A stretch of DNA of 64,000 bases, taken from Stentor coeruleus (lineage: Eukaryota > Ciliophora > Heterotrichea > Heterotrichida > Stentoridae). Positions within the stretch are counted from its first letter, which is position 1. Every line of letters starts with the position of its first letter. Position numbers and translations under genes: made by a program. A model generated the notes under the pieces. It searched no databases. It saw only the letters and a program-made list of their open reading frames with translations, and had not been told where the DNA came from. The stretch is from positions 1 through 64,000 of the forward strand of contig MPUH01000218.1 of the NCBI GenBank assembly GCA_001970955.1. The letters are read 5' to 3'. Positions 1 through 9,802 of the stretch are shown here, in pieces.

Positions 1-1
1 A

Positions 2-430
2 AGCTTGTGTAAAAATTGTGATACTGCTTGTGAGATTGATCGTATGCATGAAATCAGATATAAGAGCATGATTAGTTTTAAAGATGGGAGGATTCCGATG
101 ATTATACAGAAAAATCATCCGAATTTGGCTTTGAGGGAATATTTGGCATTGAGATTAGATGATGGTTTTTTAAATAAAATAGCTCTTGTCTGTGATTCAT
201 GTTATCTTATGTATTTAAATGAACCTGAAATCCCTCGTCCTGAGAAAAAATCTCTAACAACCCGAAGCATAACACCCTTAACTACAGACCGTTCTAGGAT
301 CAGAACACCTATTAAATTAAATGACACACAAAAAGCTTTACCAAAACCAACATATCCTGAAATCCCTACGTTGAAATTCGCAAGAAGCAAAGCTATGCTA
401 ATTTTTACAAAAAAAAACAATTGTAACTAA
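2..430 (+). CDS. Unknown protein with paired CxxC motifs, 5' end outside window
   Basis: The reading frame is open from the left edge, so this is the C-terminal part of a larger gene. About 142 residues are visible. Two Cys pairs can be seen, CKNC near the start and CDSC around residue 65, so a zinc-binding fold is possible. The last 60 residues are Pro/Thr/Lys-rich and probably disordered. I do not recognise the family. The stop is TAA and no short intron is evident near it. The absence of a good internal ATG supports coding continuing upstream of the window. Confidence 0.6.
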   Translation, partial: SLCKNCDTACEIDRMHEIRYKSMISFKDGRIPMIIQKNHPNLALREYLALRLDDGFLNKIALVCDSCYLMYLNEPEIPRPEKKSLTTRSITPLTTDRSRIRTPIKLNDTQKALPKPTYPEIPTLKFARSKAMLIFTKKNNCN

Positions 431-1837
431 TAATTTCCTAATACAGAATCCTAAAATTAAAAATTATAACCAGTTTTTACTATAAATCTGATAAAAAATC
501 TCTATAATTGTATAGTATTATCTATATAAAAACTTGGAAATGCAATAAAATCCTTGCATTTTCCTTTTAAAAATAAACTTCTCCAGCCTAGAATACAGTA
601 TTTGAAAAGCATTTTTTTTGATATTTGCAATCGTTCTCATTTGTATTGTTGCTATAGATAAGTTGTTTATCCTTCTCTTCCCATAACCCCGTGTTTTTCC
701 CTGTATTTTTTAGTTTACCAAAACTCATTTTGCATAGTTATTATTTTTTTCATGATAAATTCGCAATTTCCTTTATCACAAGATTTCTCTCCTTATTCCT
801 CGGGGCAATTTCTATAAAATTCAGTTTGAGACTATTTTCTTAGGTAAGTTTATATAAACAGAATTTTCCCTCATATAATCCCCTGAGTCCCTACTGATTT
901 CAAAAGACACTTCTTCTTTAGTTTTCTTTATCTATACTCTCTAAGTGTCTTGTGAAACTATTAAAAATAACTTAAAGAATTCTTATCTGATCTTATTAAT
1001 CTCCATAACCTCTTTAGGTCTTTTCGATAAAATACTTTGATTTTTCACATAAACTTAGGGATAAAGAGTCTTGTGTTTATGCTGTTAATAGACTTAGTGG
1101 AGATGGATATATAATTAAGTATTAAATGCATATGAATATTAAAATTTGGTGCTTTAAGAATAATGCTTGCTAAATTTATTAAAAATAATATTAACTAGGG
1201 TGTTAAAAATAAAGGTTTTCATGATAAGAATATGAAATAGTTTTTTGATTTTTTATTTGCATAAATGCGATTTTTAAAAGTTTAGAAATTATTAGATTGC
1301 AGCGCTTTGAAATATCTTTTTAGCTGTAAAAAATATAGTTTTGGCTTTTATAAAGTGTGTGCATCATCAAAAATATTTTATTGAGAAATTTTATTTCTTA
1401 TTTTGTACAGTGAATAGAATTCTTTTAAAGTTTTCAAAACAGGAAAATTTCATTTTTAAACCAAAATTCTTTAGTAATTTTATATTTGATTATACAATAA
1501 AATGCAATTATCTCAACATTTAATATATATTCTAATATATTTTCTAAATATATATCAAAATCTCTTTTCTAAACAATAATTTATCCTGTAAGCTATTATG
1601 TGATAAATTGTATAATTTTAATTGACAAAATATTCAAAATCTTCATCAGAGCATTGAAAAATCTTATGCATAATCAATTAGCCTTCTTAAAAGGCTTAAA
1701 TGCTTTCATTTTTATCACAAGAAAAGCCTAATTCTATCGTCTCCATTATAACCTCTCCTATTATAAACTTTTAATACCCATCTCCAACCTTTAACAAAAT
1801 TCGATCCTAAACTTTTCTATTAATTAACTATCAATAT
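431..1837. other. Intergenic, no gene recognised
   Basis: About 1.4 kb of A+T-rich DNA with only short chance frames. I saw no convincing coding stretch on either strand, even allowing for 15-16 nt introns, and no tRNA-like B box. Confidence 0.6.
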
Positions 1838-2251
1838 TCATTGGATTTCATTATCAAGTTCCCATAGTATCTTCAAACCAACATTAAAATCATCATCCTT
1901 AAGCCAATCACAATTTTCAGCACTTGCTAGCAAATCAGTAAGCTAAATACTCAATACTTTTAGCTCTTTAATACTAAAGCAATTTTTTATTTTCAAATGA
2001 AGTTTCTTATGATTAGTAACCTGACTACAATATCTAAACTTAGCATCACAAATTTCACACCTATAAGGTTTTTCACCTTTATGCATAAACTCATGCTCTT
2101 TCAAGTTCTGATGCGAAGAAAGTTCTTTTTCGCACATACTGCACATAAAATGTTTAGTCCTCAAATGCTTCAAAACCTGATGTCTTTTTAAATTATATGG
2201 ATTAGCATAACTTTTCCCACAGCCATTTTCTTGGCAAATAAAATCTTTCAT
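1838..2251 (-). CDS. C2H2 zinc-finger protein (three fingers)
   Basis: Three C2H2 fingers are visible in the first 90 residues. The first has the CQENGCGKSY...H...H layout and the third follows a canonical HKGEKPY-type linker, as in TFIIIA-like DNA-binding proteins. The continuous frame appears to stop at 1943, but that TAG is the end of a 15-nt intron (1943-1957, GTATTGAGTATTTAG). Splicing it in phase 0 adds 34 acidic residues (LTDLLASAENCDWLKDDD...) ending in TGA at 1838, for 132 residues in all. It is likely a nuclear nucleic-acid-binding protein; the target is unknown. It begins only about 90 nt downstream of the 3' end of the neighbouring channel gene on the same strand. Confidence 0.85.
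1943..1957 (-). other. 15-nt intron
   Basis: GTATTGAGTATTTAG, phase 0. It contains the apparent stop of the zinc-finger frame. Removing it gives a plausible extension to TGA. Confidence 0.8.
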
Positions 2252-2342
2252 TATTGTATCCTTAATAAAATAAAAGCCTATTCAAAAAATCCTTTTTAAA
2301 AAACTTAATACCTTAATAACATTATATAATATTACTAAAATT

Positions 2343-4601
2343 TTACGAGTCAGAATCAGCTTCATAACCTTCATCAATTGTATTAAAAGGTGTTGGATTC
2401 GAGTTATTTTTATATCTTTTATATTTTTGCATAGGCATTGTATGAATGATTTTACTTTTTCTTCTCTCATTATCAGGACCATTAATTGCAGTGTCGCTAT
2501 TTTCCATTTTCCCATTAACAAGAATGTTTTTAAATTTCCTTGTTACAGAAAAATCGAATTCTTCTTCATAATCTTCATCACTACTTTCACTATCTCTATA
2601 AATCATTGAGTATTTTGGACCACTTTTCTGTTTTACAATTAATTTCGTTACTTGTGGAGTTTCATTTACTGAATTGACTGTATTATTTGTGCTTAAAACA
2701 TCGCCCCTAGCGGGGCGCTCAAGGAATTTTTTTATTTTTGGTACAAGGCCAGACTCATCTGGGAAAATTTTTTCTGCTGGCCTTGGTACTCCGACAATAT
2801 GTTTGAAATCATAACGATTTCTTTTAACTGTTCGGAGTTTACGAAGAAAAGCAGGCTCATTATGAATTGATGGGTCAATAGTTTTTGTTAAGAGCTCATG
2901 ACGTTTACGGAGCCATCGTTGTTTTGTGTCCATATAATCGTTATTCAGGAGGATTTTACGACAAAAAAGTGCGACGTGGCCAAGTTCGTTGCATACATAA
3001 CATCTAACAAGCAATTCTGATAAATTCCCATCACTACACTGCAACACGAGCATATTCGTCGCTTGCATCGCTTCAGGGAATTTTTCCAACAAATAATTAA
3101 CATTATTCCTCGACAAACTCAACAAATCAACAAAATCCATACACTTAGCCGAGGCACATCTAGGTTTTTCAATAAAAAACGCAATTTCCCCAAAATAACT
3201 CTTAGCCCCTAATTCCGAATAAACCGAATTCGTCGCTTTCTGATAAATATCCACAGTCCCATTCTGTAAAAAATACATCTTATTCGAAAACTCCCCATCT
3301 TGGAAAATAATATCCCCAGGGGCAAAAGTTTCACTTTCCAAAGCTTTTGTAAGAAGCGATATAAAATGTAAATCATAAATTTTAAAAACTTCACAATGTT
3401 TAATAACAACACCATGTATATGTGTATAAATTTCATCTCTTAAAGGTTCAGATAATAAACTCAATATTTGTTTTTCATCCATATTATTTTTTTTCTTATT
3501 TTCCCATACATATTCTAAATATCTTCTAACTCTAAATTGTAAATCATAAGGAAGGTTTTTTTTTTTCATATATCTATTAACAGCAACTATTTGTTCCCTA
3601 TAAGCATTTTCTACAGCATTTTGTTTACTAACTAAAGAACCTATAGACCCAACAGTATATGCAAAAACCCCACATGCTAGAATCATAGTAAACATAGCAT
3701 AGATTTTTTCATTTATTGTATATGGAGTTATATCCCCATAACCAACTGTAGTCATAGTTGTAAAAGCCCAATACAATGAAGTTATATATTGTGTTGCATA
3801 AGTTTTATCAATAATTTTTGCTGTAGTTATCCAAGTTGTTGAATATATTGCTGAGTCTTGGTTACCGATAAAAAACCACCAACAAGCAGTCCAATGGGCA
3901 ATAAAAAACACAACAGCTAAAAGACGAAGGAAAACAAAAGCTGTAGCTAAAGCATTACTTGCTATATAGTCTTCAATTTTCATAAGAATTCTTTTGAGTT
4001 TTGTAAGCCGCATGAGTTTTAAAATACGCATGAATCGGAAAATTTTCACTAGTCTAAGGATTTTTGGCGCTCTATACAAGTTTGTATCTTCAGATTTTTC
4101 ATCTTGTAATGCTCCATCAAGAAACCAAGTATATGGCATTGTACTAAAGAAATCTATTAGAAACCAACCTTTTGCATAGTTTTTCGCTATTTCTTTACGA
4201 TTCATTATTAATGAACCTCTTGAGTAAAAACCTGTGTTAAAATTCAATAATATGTCAAACATAAAGGATATTGTTATTATAAATTCTAATACATTCCAAC
4301 CACCTTGTAAAGGGATGTCGAAGCATATTCGAAAAGGAACTTCAATTGATTGATATATTATAAAAACCATTGCTGTTATGTCCCAACTTACGATTAAAGC
4401 AGATTCGGGATGAAAAACGTATTTGAAAAGATAAGATTTTTCTGTTGTTTCATCACCAAAGTGGAATTTTGAGTTTAAACCTTCGTCGTGTAAGGATTTT
4501 CTTTGGGAGAGAGCTCGCTTGGATATTAGGTTGGTGTCACCTTTACGAATACGAGATTGCCCTCTTTGTAAACCGTGAAAAGTCCTTTTTACTTCGATCA
4601 T
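2343..4601 (-). CDS. Voltage-gated K+ channel with cyclic-nucleotide-binding domain and zinc knuckle
   Basis: This is a 752-residue CNBD-type potassium channel (EAG/HCN/CNG superfamily). It has six membrane segments between about residues 60 and 320. S4, around residues 180-207, carries Arg/Lys at every third position (KIFRFMRILKLMRLTKLKR). The pore holds the K+ filter TTVGYGD near residue 285. A C-linker and a CNBD follow (about 330-490; FGEIAFF...RCAS, with the Arg that contacts the cyclic-nucleotide phosphate). Just after the CNBD, near residues 530-545, lies a perfect CX2CX4HX4C zinc knuckle, CYVCNELGHVALFC. The tail is Ser/Asp-rich. It is a plasma-membrane or ciliary channel; the modulating nucleotide is inferred. 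The start ATG follows an AT-rich leader. Confidence 0.93.
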   Translation of the reverse strand: MIEVKRTFHGLQRGQSRIRKGDTNLISKRALSQRKSLHDEGLNSKFHFGDETTEKSYLFKYVFHPESALIVSWDITAMVFIIYQSIEVPFRICFDIPLQGGWNVLEFIITISFMFDILLNFNTGFYSRGSLIMNRKEIAKNYAKGWFLIDFFSTMPYTWFLDGALQDEKSEDTNLYRAPKILRLVKIFRFMRILKLMRLTKLKRILMKIEDYIASNALATAFVFLRLLAVVFFIAHWTACWWFFIGNQDSAIYSTTWITTAKIIDKTYATQYITSLYWAFTTMTTVGYGDITPYTINEKIYAMFTMILACGVFAYTVGSIGSLVSKQNAVENAYREQIVAVNRYMKKKNLPYDLQFRVRRYLEYVWENKKKNNMDEKQILSLLSEPLRDEIYTHIHGVVIKHCEVFKIYDLHFISLLTKALESETFAPGDIIFQDGEFSNKMYFLQNGTVDIYQKATNSVYSELGAKSYFGEIAFFIEKPRCASAKCMDFVDLLSLSRNNVNYLLEKFPEAMQATNMLVLQCSDGNLSELLVRCYVCNELGHVALFCRKILLNNDYMDTKQRWLRKRHELLTKTIDPSIHNEPAFLRKLRTVKRNRYDFKHIVGVPRPAEKIFPDESGLVPKIKKFLERPARGDVLSTNNTVNSVNETPQVTKLIVKQKSGPKYSMIYRDSESSDEDYEEEFDFSVTRKFKNILVNGKMENSDTAINGPDNERRKSKIIHTMPMQKYKRYKNNSNPTPFNTIDEGYEADSDS

Positions 4602-5287
4602 TTTTATATTTTTATATGAAATTATAAGTTAGTTTAAGTTGGGAAAGGATTTTGTGGTTGGGGAATTTTTTGAGGAGGTTTGGATACGATTTTTTTTAAT
4701 GGGTAAAGAATAAGAGTTAGATAGGATTGAATATGGGTTTTTAGAGATTTATTTGGTTTGAAGTTTTTGAATCAGTTTTTGTGGGAAGAGGAATTTTTGG
4801 GTTTTTTTGAGGAATATTTTTGGGTTTTTTTTTAGTTGTATGTAAATTAAGGTGTTGTGTGANGGGTTTTTTTTTAGTTGTATGTAAATTAAGGTGTTGT
4901 GTGAAAATTTTTTTAGGGTTTTACATGTGAAATTTGTATTTGGGATTTTGGATATTAGAATATGCATGGAATATATTATATGATTTATATATTTTATTAC
5001 ATATCCCGCCAAGGTTTCTTATATTTAACTTTATATTTTAGGTAAACCAAAACAAAACCTTCCTATCCAACACCTTCAATATCCTCAACAACAAAAACCA
5101 TTAATTCCCTATCAAATCCTAAACTCAAAAAATCTCACAATTCAAAATCCTTACAAAACTCCTCATCAATCACTTACACTCCTTAACCCCCAATAAAACT
5201 TCTCATTCCATCCATTCCTTCCAATTTACCTGTTAACATCCAGCTTTTATATCCAGCCACATTTTATTAAAGGCCCCAATAGTTATA
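4602..5287. other. Divergent intergenic region
   Basis: It separates two divergently transcribed genes. The left half is G/T-rich on the + strand and the right half C/A-rich, switching near 5030. It contains the single-N join at 4863. No gene is seen. Confidence 0.6.
4822..4904. repeat. Single-N join between two 41-bp copies
   Basis: N at 4863 lies between near-identical copies 4822-4862 and 4864-4904. This is probably an unmerged assembly overlap. Confidence 0.85.
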
Positions 5288-5986
5288 ATGGGTAATTCAT
5301 GGCAGAATAAACCAAAATTACCTTGGACGAATTCATTCAATTCAAGTACTTTTGATGTAATGGAACTTACATCAATATCCCATAATAGCACAAATGATAT
5401 CCTTACCTTAGAAAACCAACAAAGCCTTAAAAAAAAATCAGAAAAATCCCAATCAATTTTCTCAACCCATTTGCAAAGCTTTAAATGGTATGAGTTAAAA
5501 TTTTCATATAAACAAAACATGTTAATTGTCTTTGATAATATTCAAGAAATCGAAAGAATTGATTTTAGGAATAAATTCGAGGTTATAAGTGAACAGGAAG
5601 AGACACATATTTTTACTATCAAATTTGAGTCTACACAAGGAATTAAGACATGGAAAATACGTTGTAAAGGTATTTATGACTATAAAAAGTGGAAAAAGTC
5701 ATTGAAAAAAGTATTAAAAATGAAATGGAACAAAGCTAAAAGATGTGAAAGTTGTGGCTTAGGGTTTGGGTTAGTTTATAGAAGACATCATTGTAGAAAG
5801 TGTTCAAGGTCAGTTTGCGATAAATGTTCACCTTTTAGGTCAACTTTGCCTGAGTTGGCTTATGAGAAGCTTGTAAGAGTATGTTCGCCATGTGGTAATG
5901 AACTTAGTGATAAGAGAAAAGGAATTTCTAGAGAAAATACCCCGAATTTCGCGTTGATTTTACCAAAAGGACGATTTATTAAATAA
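5288..5986 (+). CDS. PH-like domain plus FYVE-type zinc finger protein
   Basis: A 232-residue protein. A region of about residues 60-145 reads like a PH domain, with alternating strands and a C-terminal helix around a conserved Trp (YKKWKKSLKKV). A FYVE-type finger follows at about 148-207: CESCGLGF, then the phosphoinositide-binding motif RRHHCRKC, then VCDKC and VCSPC, giving eight metal ligands. The usual WxxD at the start of FYVE is replaced by WNKAKRC. FYVE domains bind PI3P on endosomes, so a membrane-trafficking role is inferred. The first join copy (5954-6012) overlaps the last codons, but the stop is clear. Confidence 0.88.
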   Translation: MGNSWQNKPKLPWTNSFNSSTFDVMELTSISHNSTNDILTLENQQSLKKKSEKSQSIFSTHLQSFKWYELKFSYKQNMLIVFDNIQEIERIDFRNKFEVISEQEETHIFTIKFESTQGIKTWKIRCKGIYDYKKWKKSLKKVLKMKWNKAKRCESCGLGFGLVYRRHHCRKCSRSVCDKCSPFRSTLPELAYEKLVRVCSPCGNELSDKRKGISRENTPNFALILPKGRFIK

Positions 5987-6072
5987 AAGTATACAGATTC
6001 AGTTATAGTTTANTTGATTTTACCAAAAGGACGATTTATTAAATAAAAGTATACAGATTCAGTTATAGTTTA
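5954..6072. repeat. Single-N join between two 59-bp copies
   Basis: N at 6013; copies 5954-6012 and 6014-6072. The second copy repeats the last codons of the FYVE gene out of context. Confidence 0.85.
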
Positions 6073-6511
6073 GACTATATTAATTATTAATTAATATAAT
6101 TTTGATGATAGATAGAAGGTTTTAGTTTTTTTTAGAGTGNAGACTATATTAATTATTAATTAATATAATTTTGATGATAGATAGAAGGTTTTAGTTTTTT
6201 TTAGTAGAAATTATAGAAAAAGGTTTGAGTCAAGGGGGGTGTTGTGGGTATGAGTAGATGTGGAAGGATTTGATGAGTATTTTATAGGAAACTATAAGTT
6301 TTATGAGATAGTGGGAAATTTTTTGTTAATTTTTAAGCTTGGATATAATGCTAGAGGATATTCGTGATGAGTGTTTTTTTAATACAAATGGAAAAATATT
6401 TTACCGCATTCAAACTTGAAAATCAGCACAAACTTCCAAAAATCATCACATTTTCAACAACAAAAAATCACATCTAATAACACCAAAAATAAACTCTAAA
6501 ATTAATAATAA
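5987..6511. other. Intergenic with two N joins
   Basis: Non-coding, A+T-rich, and inflated by the two overlapping-copy joins at 6013 and 6140. It becomes C/A-rich just before the next start. Confidence 0.6.
6072..6204. repeat. Single-N join between two 64-bp copies
   Basis: N at 6140; copies 6072-6135 and 6141-6204. The sequence around the join (agtg versus tag) differs. Confidence 0.8.
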
Positions 6512-7490
6512 ATGGTTCTTAAGTCAATATCCAAGACAAAGAAAATTGCCTTAGGACTTTTTGCTGTACTAGTTCTAGTCATAGTAAGATACGCATGGAA
6601 ATTTAAGTCCCAAATCAAAGCCTTGATCCAAATAAAATCCGCTTTATCAAATGCTAAAAACATGCTCGAGTCACATAACCCAACGTAAATTCTAACATAG
6701 TAAAGAGCTCTCCTATGAAAAAATCTCAAGAAAATTCACTGTATGGAACAGAATTTCTTTACCATCAGTCAACACATATAAAGCTAAACTTCAAATAAAA
6801 ACGATCACAAGCGCTGAAAAACACGAACTTTGGTCATTTCTAAGTAAAAACGTATTTTCTCAACTATTTCTCAACATTTACTCATCAGAAGTATTTAAAA
6901 TGGTCTTTTTTATCTCTACTCACTTAGTATCTCGTAAAATAATCGACTGTGAAGATTCTTCAAAACTCATAGAATTAATTGAAAGACTCAGTAATAGTAT
7001 TGAAAATGAATATTTGATGCTGAAATTTATAGAAGAAAAAATATCAAAGCATTTAGACAAGTAGATTTTATATAGAATTGCCCTTACTCAAACAATCAAT
7101 GATGATTTACTTAGGAAAATTTTTGAAGAAATCAAAGTGGAAATGAATACAGTCAAAAGAATACCAATGCCGGTGTTTGAATTTTCTATAAAAATCTTCC
7201 CGGATTGTATGAAGAATGACCCTGATTTGATTGAGTTTTTACAGATTTACTGTTTGTATTGATTATGTAGACCTGATGTGCAATATTGTTTACTTGATCG
7301 GATAAACCAGCTTTATGAGGTTGTATATAAAGGTCTTGTGAAAGAGATTGAGGATAATGGAAAAGATGTTAATGGGAAGAAATCGATTGACTTTGCCAGG
7401 CTGGTACCTATAGTGAATAGACAACAGGGGTTTACAGCTTGGGAACCTTATGGTGAAATCGGCAGGAAGATTTATTTTAACTTATATTAG
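6512..7490 (+). CDS. PEX3: Peroxin-3-like peroxisomal membrane protein (four exons)
   Basis: No long frame exists here. Removing three tiny introns (6685-6700, 16 nt; 7061-7075 and 7256-7270, 15 nt; all phase 2) gives one 310-residue protein. An N-terminal basic stretch leads into a single membrane span, IALGLFAVLVLVIV, at about residues 12-25, as in Pex3. A middle block, ELWSFLSKNVFSQLFLNIYS, resembles the metazoan PEX3 stretch that has LEIWEDLK...AVYS. The tail ARLVPIVNRQ resembles human PEX3 AKIIPIVNGQ. PEX3 anchors PEX19 and inserts peroxisomal membrane proteins. The protein is shorter than human PEX3 (373 residues). The match is from memory and partial; the gene structure is more certain than the name. 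Confidence 0.65.
6685..6700 (+). other. 16-nt intron
   Basis: GTAAATTCTAACATAG, phase 2, first intron of the PEX3-like gene. Confidence 0.8.
7061..7075 (+). other. 15-nt intron
   Basis: GTAGATTTTATATAG, phase 2, second intron of the PEX3-like gene. Confidence 0.8.
7256..7270 (+). other. 15-nt intron
   Basis: GTATTGATTATGTAG, phase 2, third intron. It joins TGT TT|A CCT, restoring the frame of the last exon. Confidence 0.8.
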
Positions 7491-7892
7491 TCAATATCAT
7501 ATGCATTTTTAGGTTTTTCACTTTGGGTTTTATGATTTTTTTTTAATATATATAGAATATAAGACATATGTGTATTATAGGAATTATATTTTAGATCATA
7601 GAAATAAGTTTTATCATAGGACGATTATATAATTTACTCTAAAAAAAAATAGCATCAATTAAAACATCATCTAATACGTAAATTGCTAAGAAAAATAGCA
7701 TGATTTAAATTACAATCAAAATAAAATCTTATAAACCCCAATAAACTCCTTAACAAGCCATCAACTAAAAAACCAAAACCTCATAAAAAAACGTATAATT
7801 CTTGACAAACCAAATAAAAATCTTATTTTTTTCTTATCACCCTATCATAACAATAAAAACCCCAAAATGATGATGTTTATAATAAAATATGC
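7491..7892. other. Convergent intergenic region
   Basis: It lies between two 3' ends. G/T-rich on the left and C/A-rich on the right. No gene seen. Confidence 0.6.
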
Positions 7893-8408
7893 TTAATATT
7901 TACTTCTCGGTATCTGTTTGTCAAAGCAAACCAATCCGTTAATTTTCCTAAACTTAATAGGTTCTGAATTATGGTTTTTTAATATCTCAGGTATCTCTTC
8001 TTCAGGTTTTTTCAGCTTTATAATCCTATATGGTTTCTTATAAGAAGGTGACAATATATGTTTGTCTATTATACCATATGAAAGATTATAAGTTCCTGGA
8101 GCTGGAGTATCTTGTTTTTGAATCCATTTTCCATAAAGTGTTTCACGAGAACGACCACAAAATGCTGATGACTGACACTGATTCATTTTTGGTTCTTCTT
8201 TTATTGGTTCATTTGGCTTGCAGTTTGCTTGTTCTACAAGTTTGTTTATTTGTTCAATAGGCAATTTTTCTTGAAATATCTCTGATCGTGATGGTTTTAT
8301 ATATCGATATTCTTTCGATAATATCTCCTTCCTTTCCATAGTGATTTTAAATTTCGTCAAACTCATCTTGCCAACTCTCGAGAACATTTCTGAAGTTCTC
8401 TTTTGCAT
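7893..8408 (-). CDS. Small PG-rich (SHIPPO-like) repeat protein
   Basis: About 171 residues from the chosen start MQKRTSEMF. The frame extends another 23 codons upstream, but that stretch is A/T-rich, reads as hydrophobic noise and nearly touches the next gene's stop. The visible signature is one sperm-tail PG-rich repeat, TPAPGTYNLSYG, around residue 105. The rest is Lys/Glu/Pro-rich and probably disordered. PG-rich repeat proteins are associated with axonemal microtubules, so a ciliary role is inferred. The start choice is uncertain. Confidence 0.65.
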   Translation of the reverse strand: MQKRTSEMFSRVGKMSLTKFKITMERKEILSKEYRYIKPSRSEIFQEKLPIEQINKLVEQANCKPNEPIKEEPKMNQCQSSAFCGRSRETLYGKWIQKQDTPAPGTYNLSYGIIDKHILSPSYKKPYRIIKLKKPEEEIPEILKNHNSEPIKFRKINGLVCFDKQIPRSKY

Positions 8409-8505
8409 ATAAAAAATATAATCTAAAGTCCCATAAAATCTCATCACTCCTATACAAAAAACTAAAAACCCCATCATGTGTCTAAATTTCTAAGTTATTC
8501 TACGT

Positions 8506-8748
8506 CTAAACTTCCTTCTTGTTAAGGCTTGGGGGTAGTGATTTCTTGATTTTTTCAGCCTTTTCAGCATCATCAACAACCATGGTATAAAGATATTGTG
8601 AACATCTAAGCTTAAACTTGGTCATTTTCCCAATTTTCTTTATCGTTACATGCTTTGCCAATGCTTTTTGGGAATTGTTTTCAGGCCTGCATTTCTGAAT
8701 AAACATGCGGACGTCTTTTATTTCCTTAGGCTAAATATTTCTTACCAT
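8506..8748 (-). CDS. RPL38: 60S ribosomal protein eL38
   Basis: The spliced product is 75 residues (family usually about 70). It reads MPKEIKDVRMFIQKC and contains KFKLRCSQYLYTMVV, matching the eL38 core KFKVRCSRYLYTLVI, and ends in SLPPSLNKKEV. It is a component of the large cytosolic ribosomal subunit. A 15-nt intron lies directly after the ATG (8731-8745, GTAAGAAATATTTAG), so exon 1 contributes only the initiator codon to the coding sequence. Starting at the next Met would lose the conserved PKEIKD start. It is divergent from the gene at 8877, with about 130 nt shared between them as promoter space. Confidence 0.95.
8731..8745 (-). other. 15-nt intron immediately after the start codon
   Basis: ATG|GTAAGAAATATTTAG|CCT. 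Removal produces the conserved MPKEIKD start of eL38. Confidence 0.9.
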
Positions 8749-8876
8749 TGGGATATTATTATATACCCACCATTGCATATAACTTTACTTAGTAAAAATC
8801 CTAAATTAGAACTTAGTATGAAGGTTTCAAATATATGCTTTAGGAGTTCCCATATATTAGAAGGGGTAATTTAACT

Positions 8877-9272
8877 ATGGAACATCCAAAAATAAAGGAA
8901 CGAGCTTATTCGCTTGCTAGCTATATTGATATGAAAAAGAAAAATACATATGATTGTAGTCCAGAAATGCGCCCTGAAGAAACTGGAGATGTTCCTCCTC
9001 CTATAACTTTATCACCAAGTGCTTTAGAGAACTCAACAAAAGTTAAAGAGTTGCTTTTAGAAAAAGAACAAGATCAACATCTGATATCCATTCTTAAAAA
9101 GCATTGTTTCGACCAAAGCAAGGAGATTGAAAAACTAAAGCATAGACTTGAACTACTTCAAAATGATTATCAAAAGCTATTAGAAAACACGAAAACTGAA
9201 CATTCCCCACATCATAGCATAATAGAAGCGGCGATAATTGCCAGAAGTCGTAGTGGGAGTTTAACAGGTTGA
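8877..9272 (+). CDS. Small coiled-coil protein, unknown
   Basis: 131 residues. The N-terminal half is polar and Pro-containing. Residues of about 55-110 form a helical, heptad-rich coiled coil (KVKELLLEKEQDQ...KEIEKLKHRLELLQ). The tail is Ser/Arg-rich. It ends in TGA and no splice signal of normal size precedes the stop. No family recognised. Confidence 0.7.
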   Translation: MEHPKIKERAYSLASYIDMKKKNTYDCSPEMRPEETGDVPPPITLSPSALENSTKVKELLLEKEQDQHLISILKKHCFDQSKEIEKLKHRLELLQNDYQKLLENTKTEHSPHHSIIEAAIIARSRSGSLTG

Positions 9273-9364
9273 TAGATTAGTTAAGATTTTAGGTTTTTAT
9301 CATTTAAAGTTTTTATATATATGAAATAAAGTTTGGTATAATAACGGGGGAATTAGTTTTTAAG

Positions 9365-9802
9365 TTATTTTTTTAAGTTGGAAAATAAAGGAAGTAACAA
9401 AGTATTTTTATATCGACTTTTTGGTAATATAGAGACTATTGGTTTTTTTTTTGAATCTACAGAATTTATTCTCGTGTTAGATGGTTTTTTAAGCTTTTGA
9501 TCAGTATTGTCCATGTATGTTTTTTTATAATTTTCTTCTTTAGATAGGCTTATTAGGACTGGGGTTGGTTTTTTTTTGGTTTTAACAGGATGGAAAAACT
9601 GTTTGAGGTTTTTGTTGACGTCTTCTTTGAAGTCCATAAGCCTTTTAGGACTGAAAACTGGGAATTCAGTATTGAAGTTTATGGGGAGGCTTAATGTGTG
9701 AGGAGTATGGGATGGTTTTATTAGTTCTTCAGCAAGTTCGACTAGGTTTCGACGCTCTTGACGAGATTTTTGTAAGTAATCTCGAAGATCTGGGGTTTGC
9801 AT
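9365..9802 (-). CDS. Unknown basic protein
   Basis: 145 residues, rich in Lys, Ser and Pro, without membrane segments or recognised motifs. The N-terminal part (RDYLQKSRQERRNLVELAEE) is likely helical. The codon use and the clean ATG-to-TAA frame, with a G/T-rich flank upstream of a minus-strand start, support a real gene. No function can be assigned. Confidence 0.6.
   Translation of the reverse strand: MQTPDLRDYLQKSRQERRNLVELAEELIKPSHTPHTLSLPINFNTEFPVFSPKRLMDFKEDVNKNLKQFFHPVKTKKKPTPVLISLSKEENYKKTYMDNTDQKLKKPSNTRINSVDSKKKPIVSILPKSRYKNTLLLPLFSNLKK

Noticed and set aside
431-1837. tRNA or other structured RNA in the first long spacer
   Set aside because: No A-box/B-box pair or stable cloverleaf was found by eye; the same holds for the other long spacers.
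9260-9310. Possible 3' intron extending the small coiled-coil gene past its TGA
   Set aside because: The only GT...AG spacings available are 13 or 18 nt, and the extension is not protein-like.
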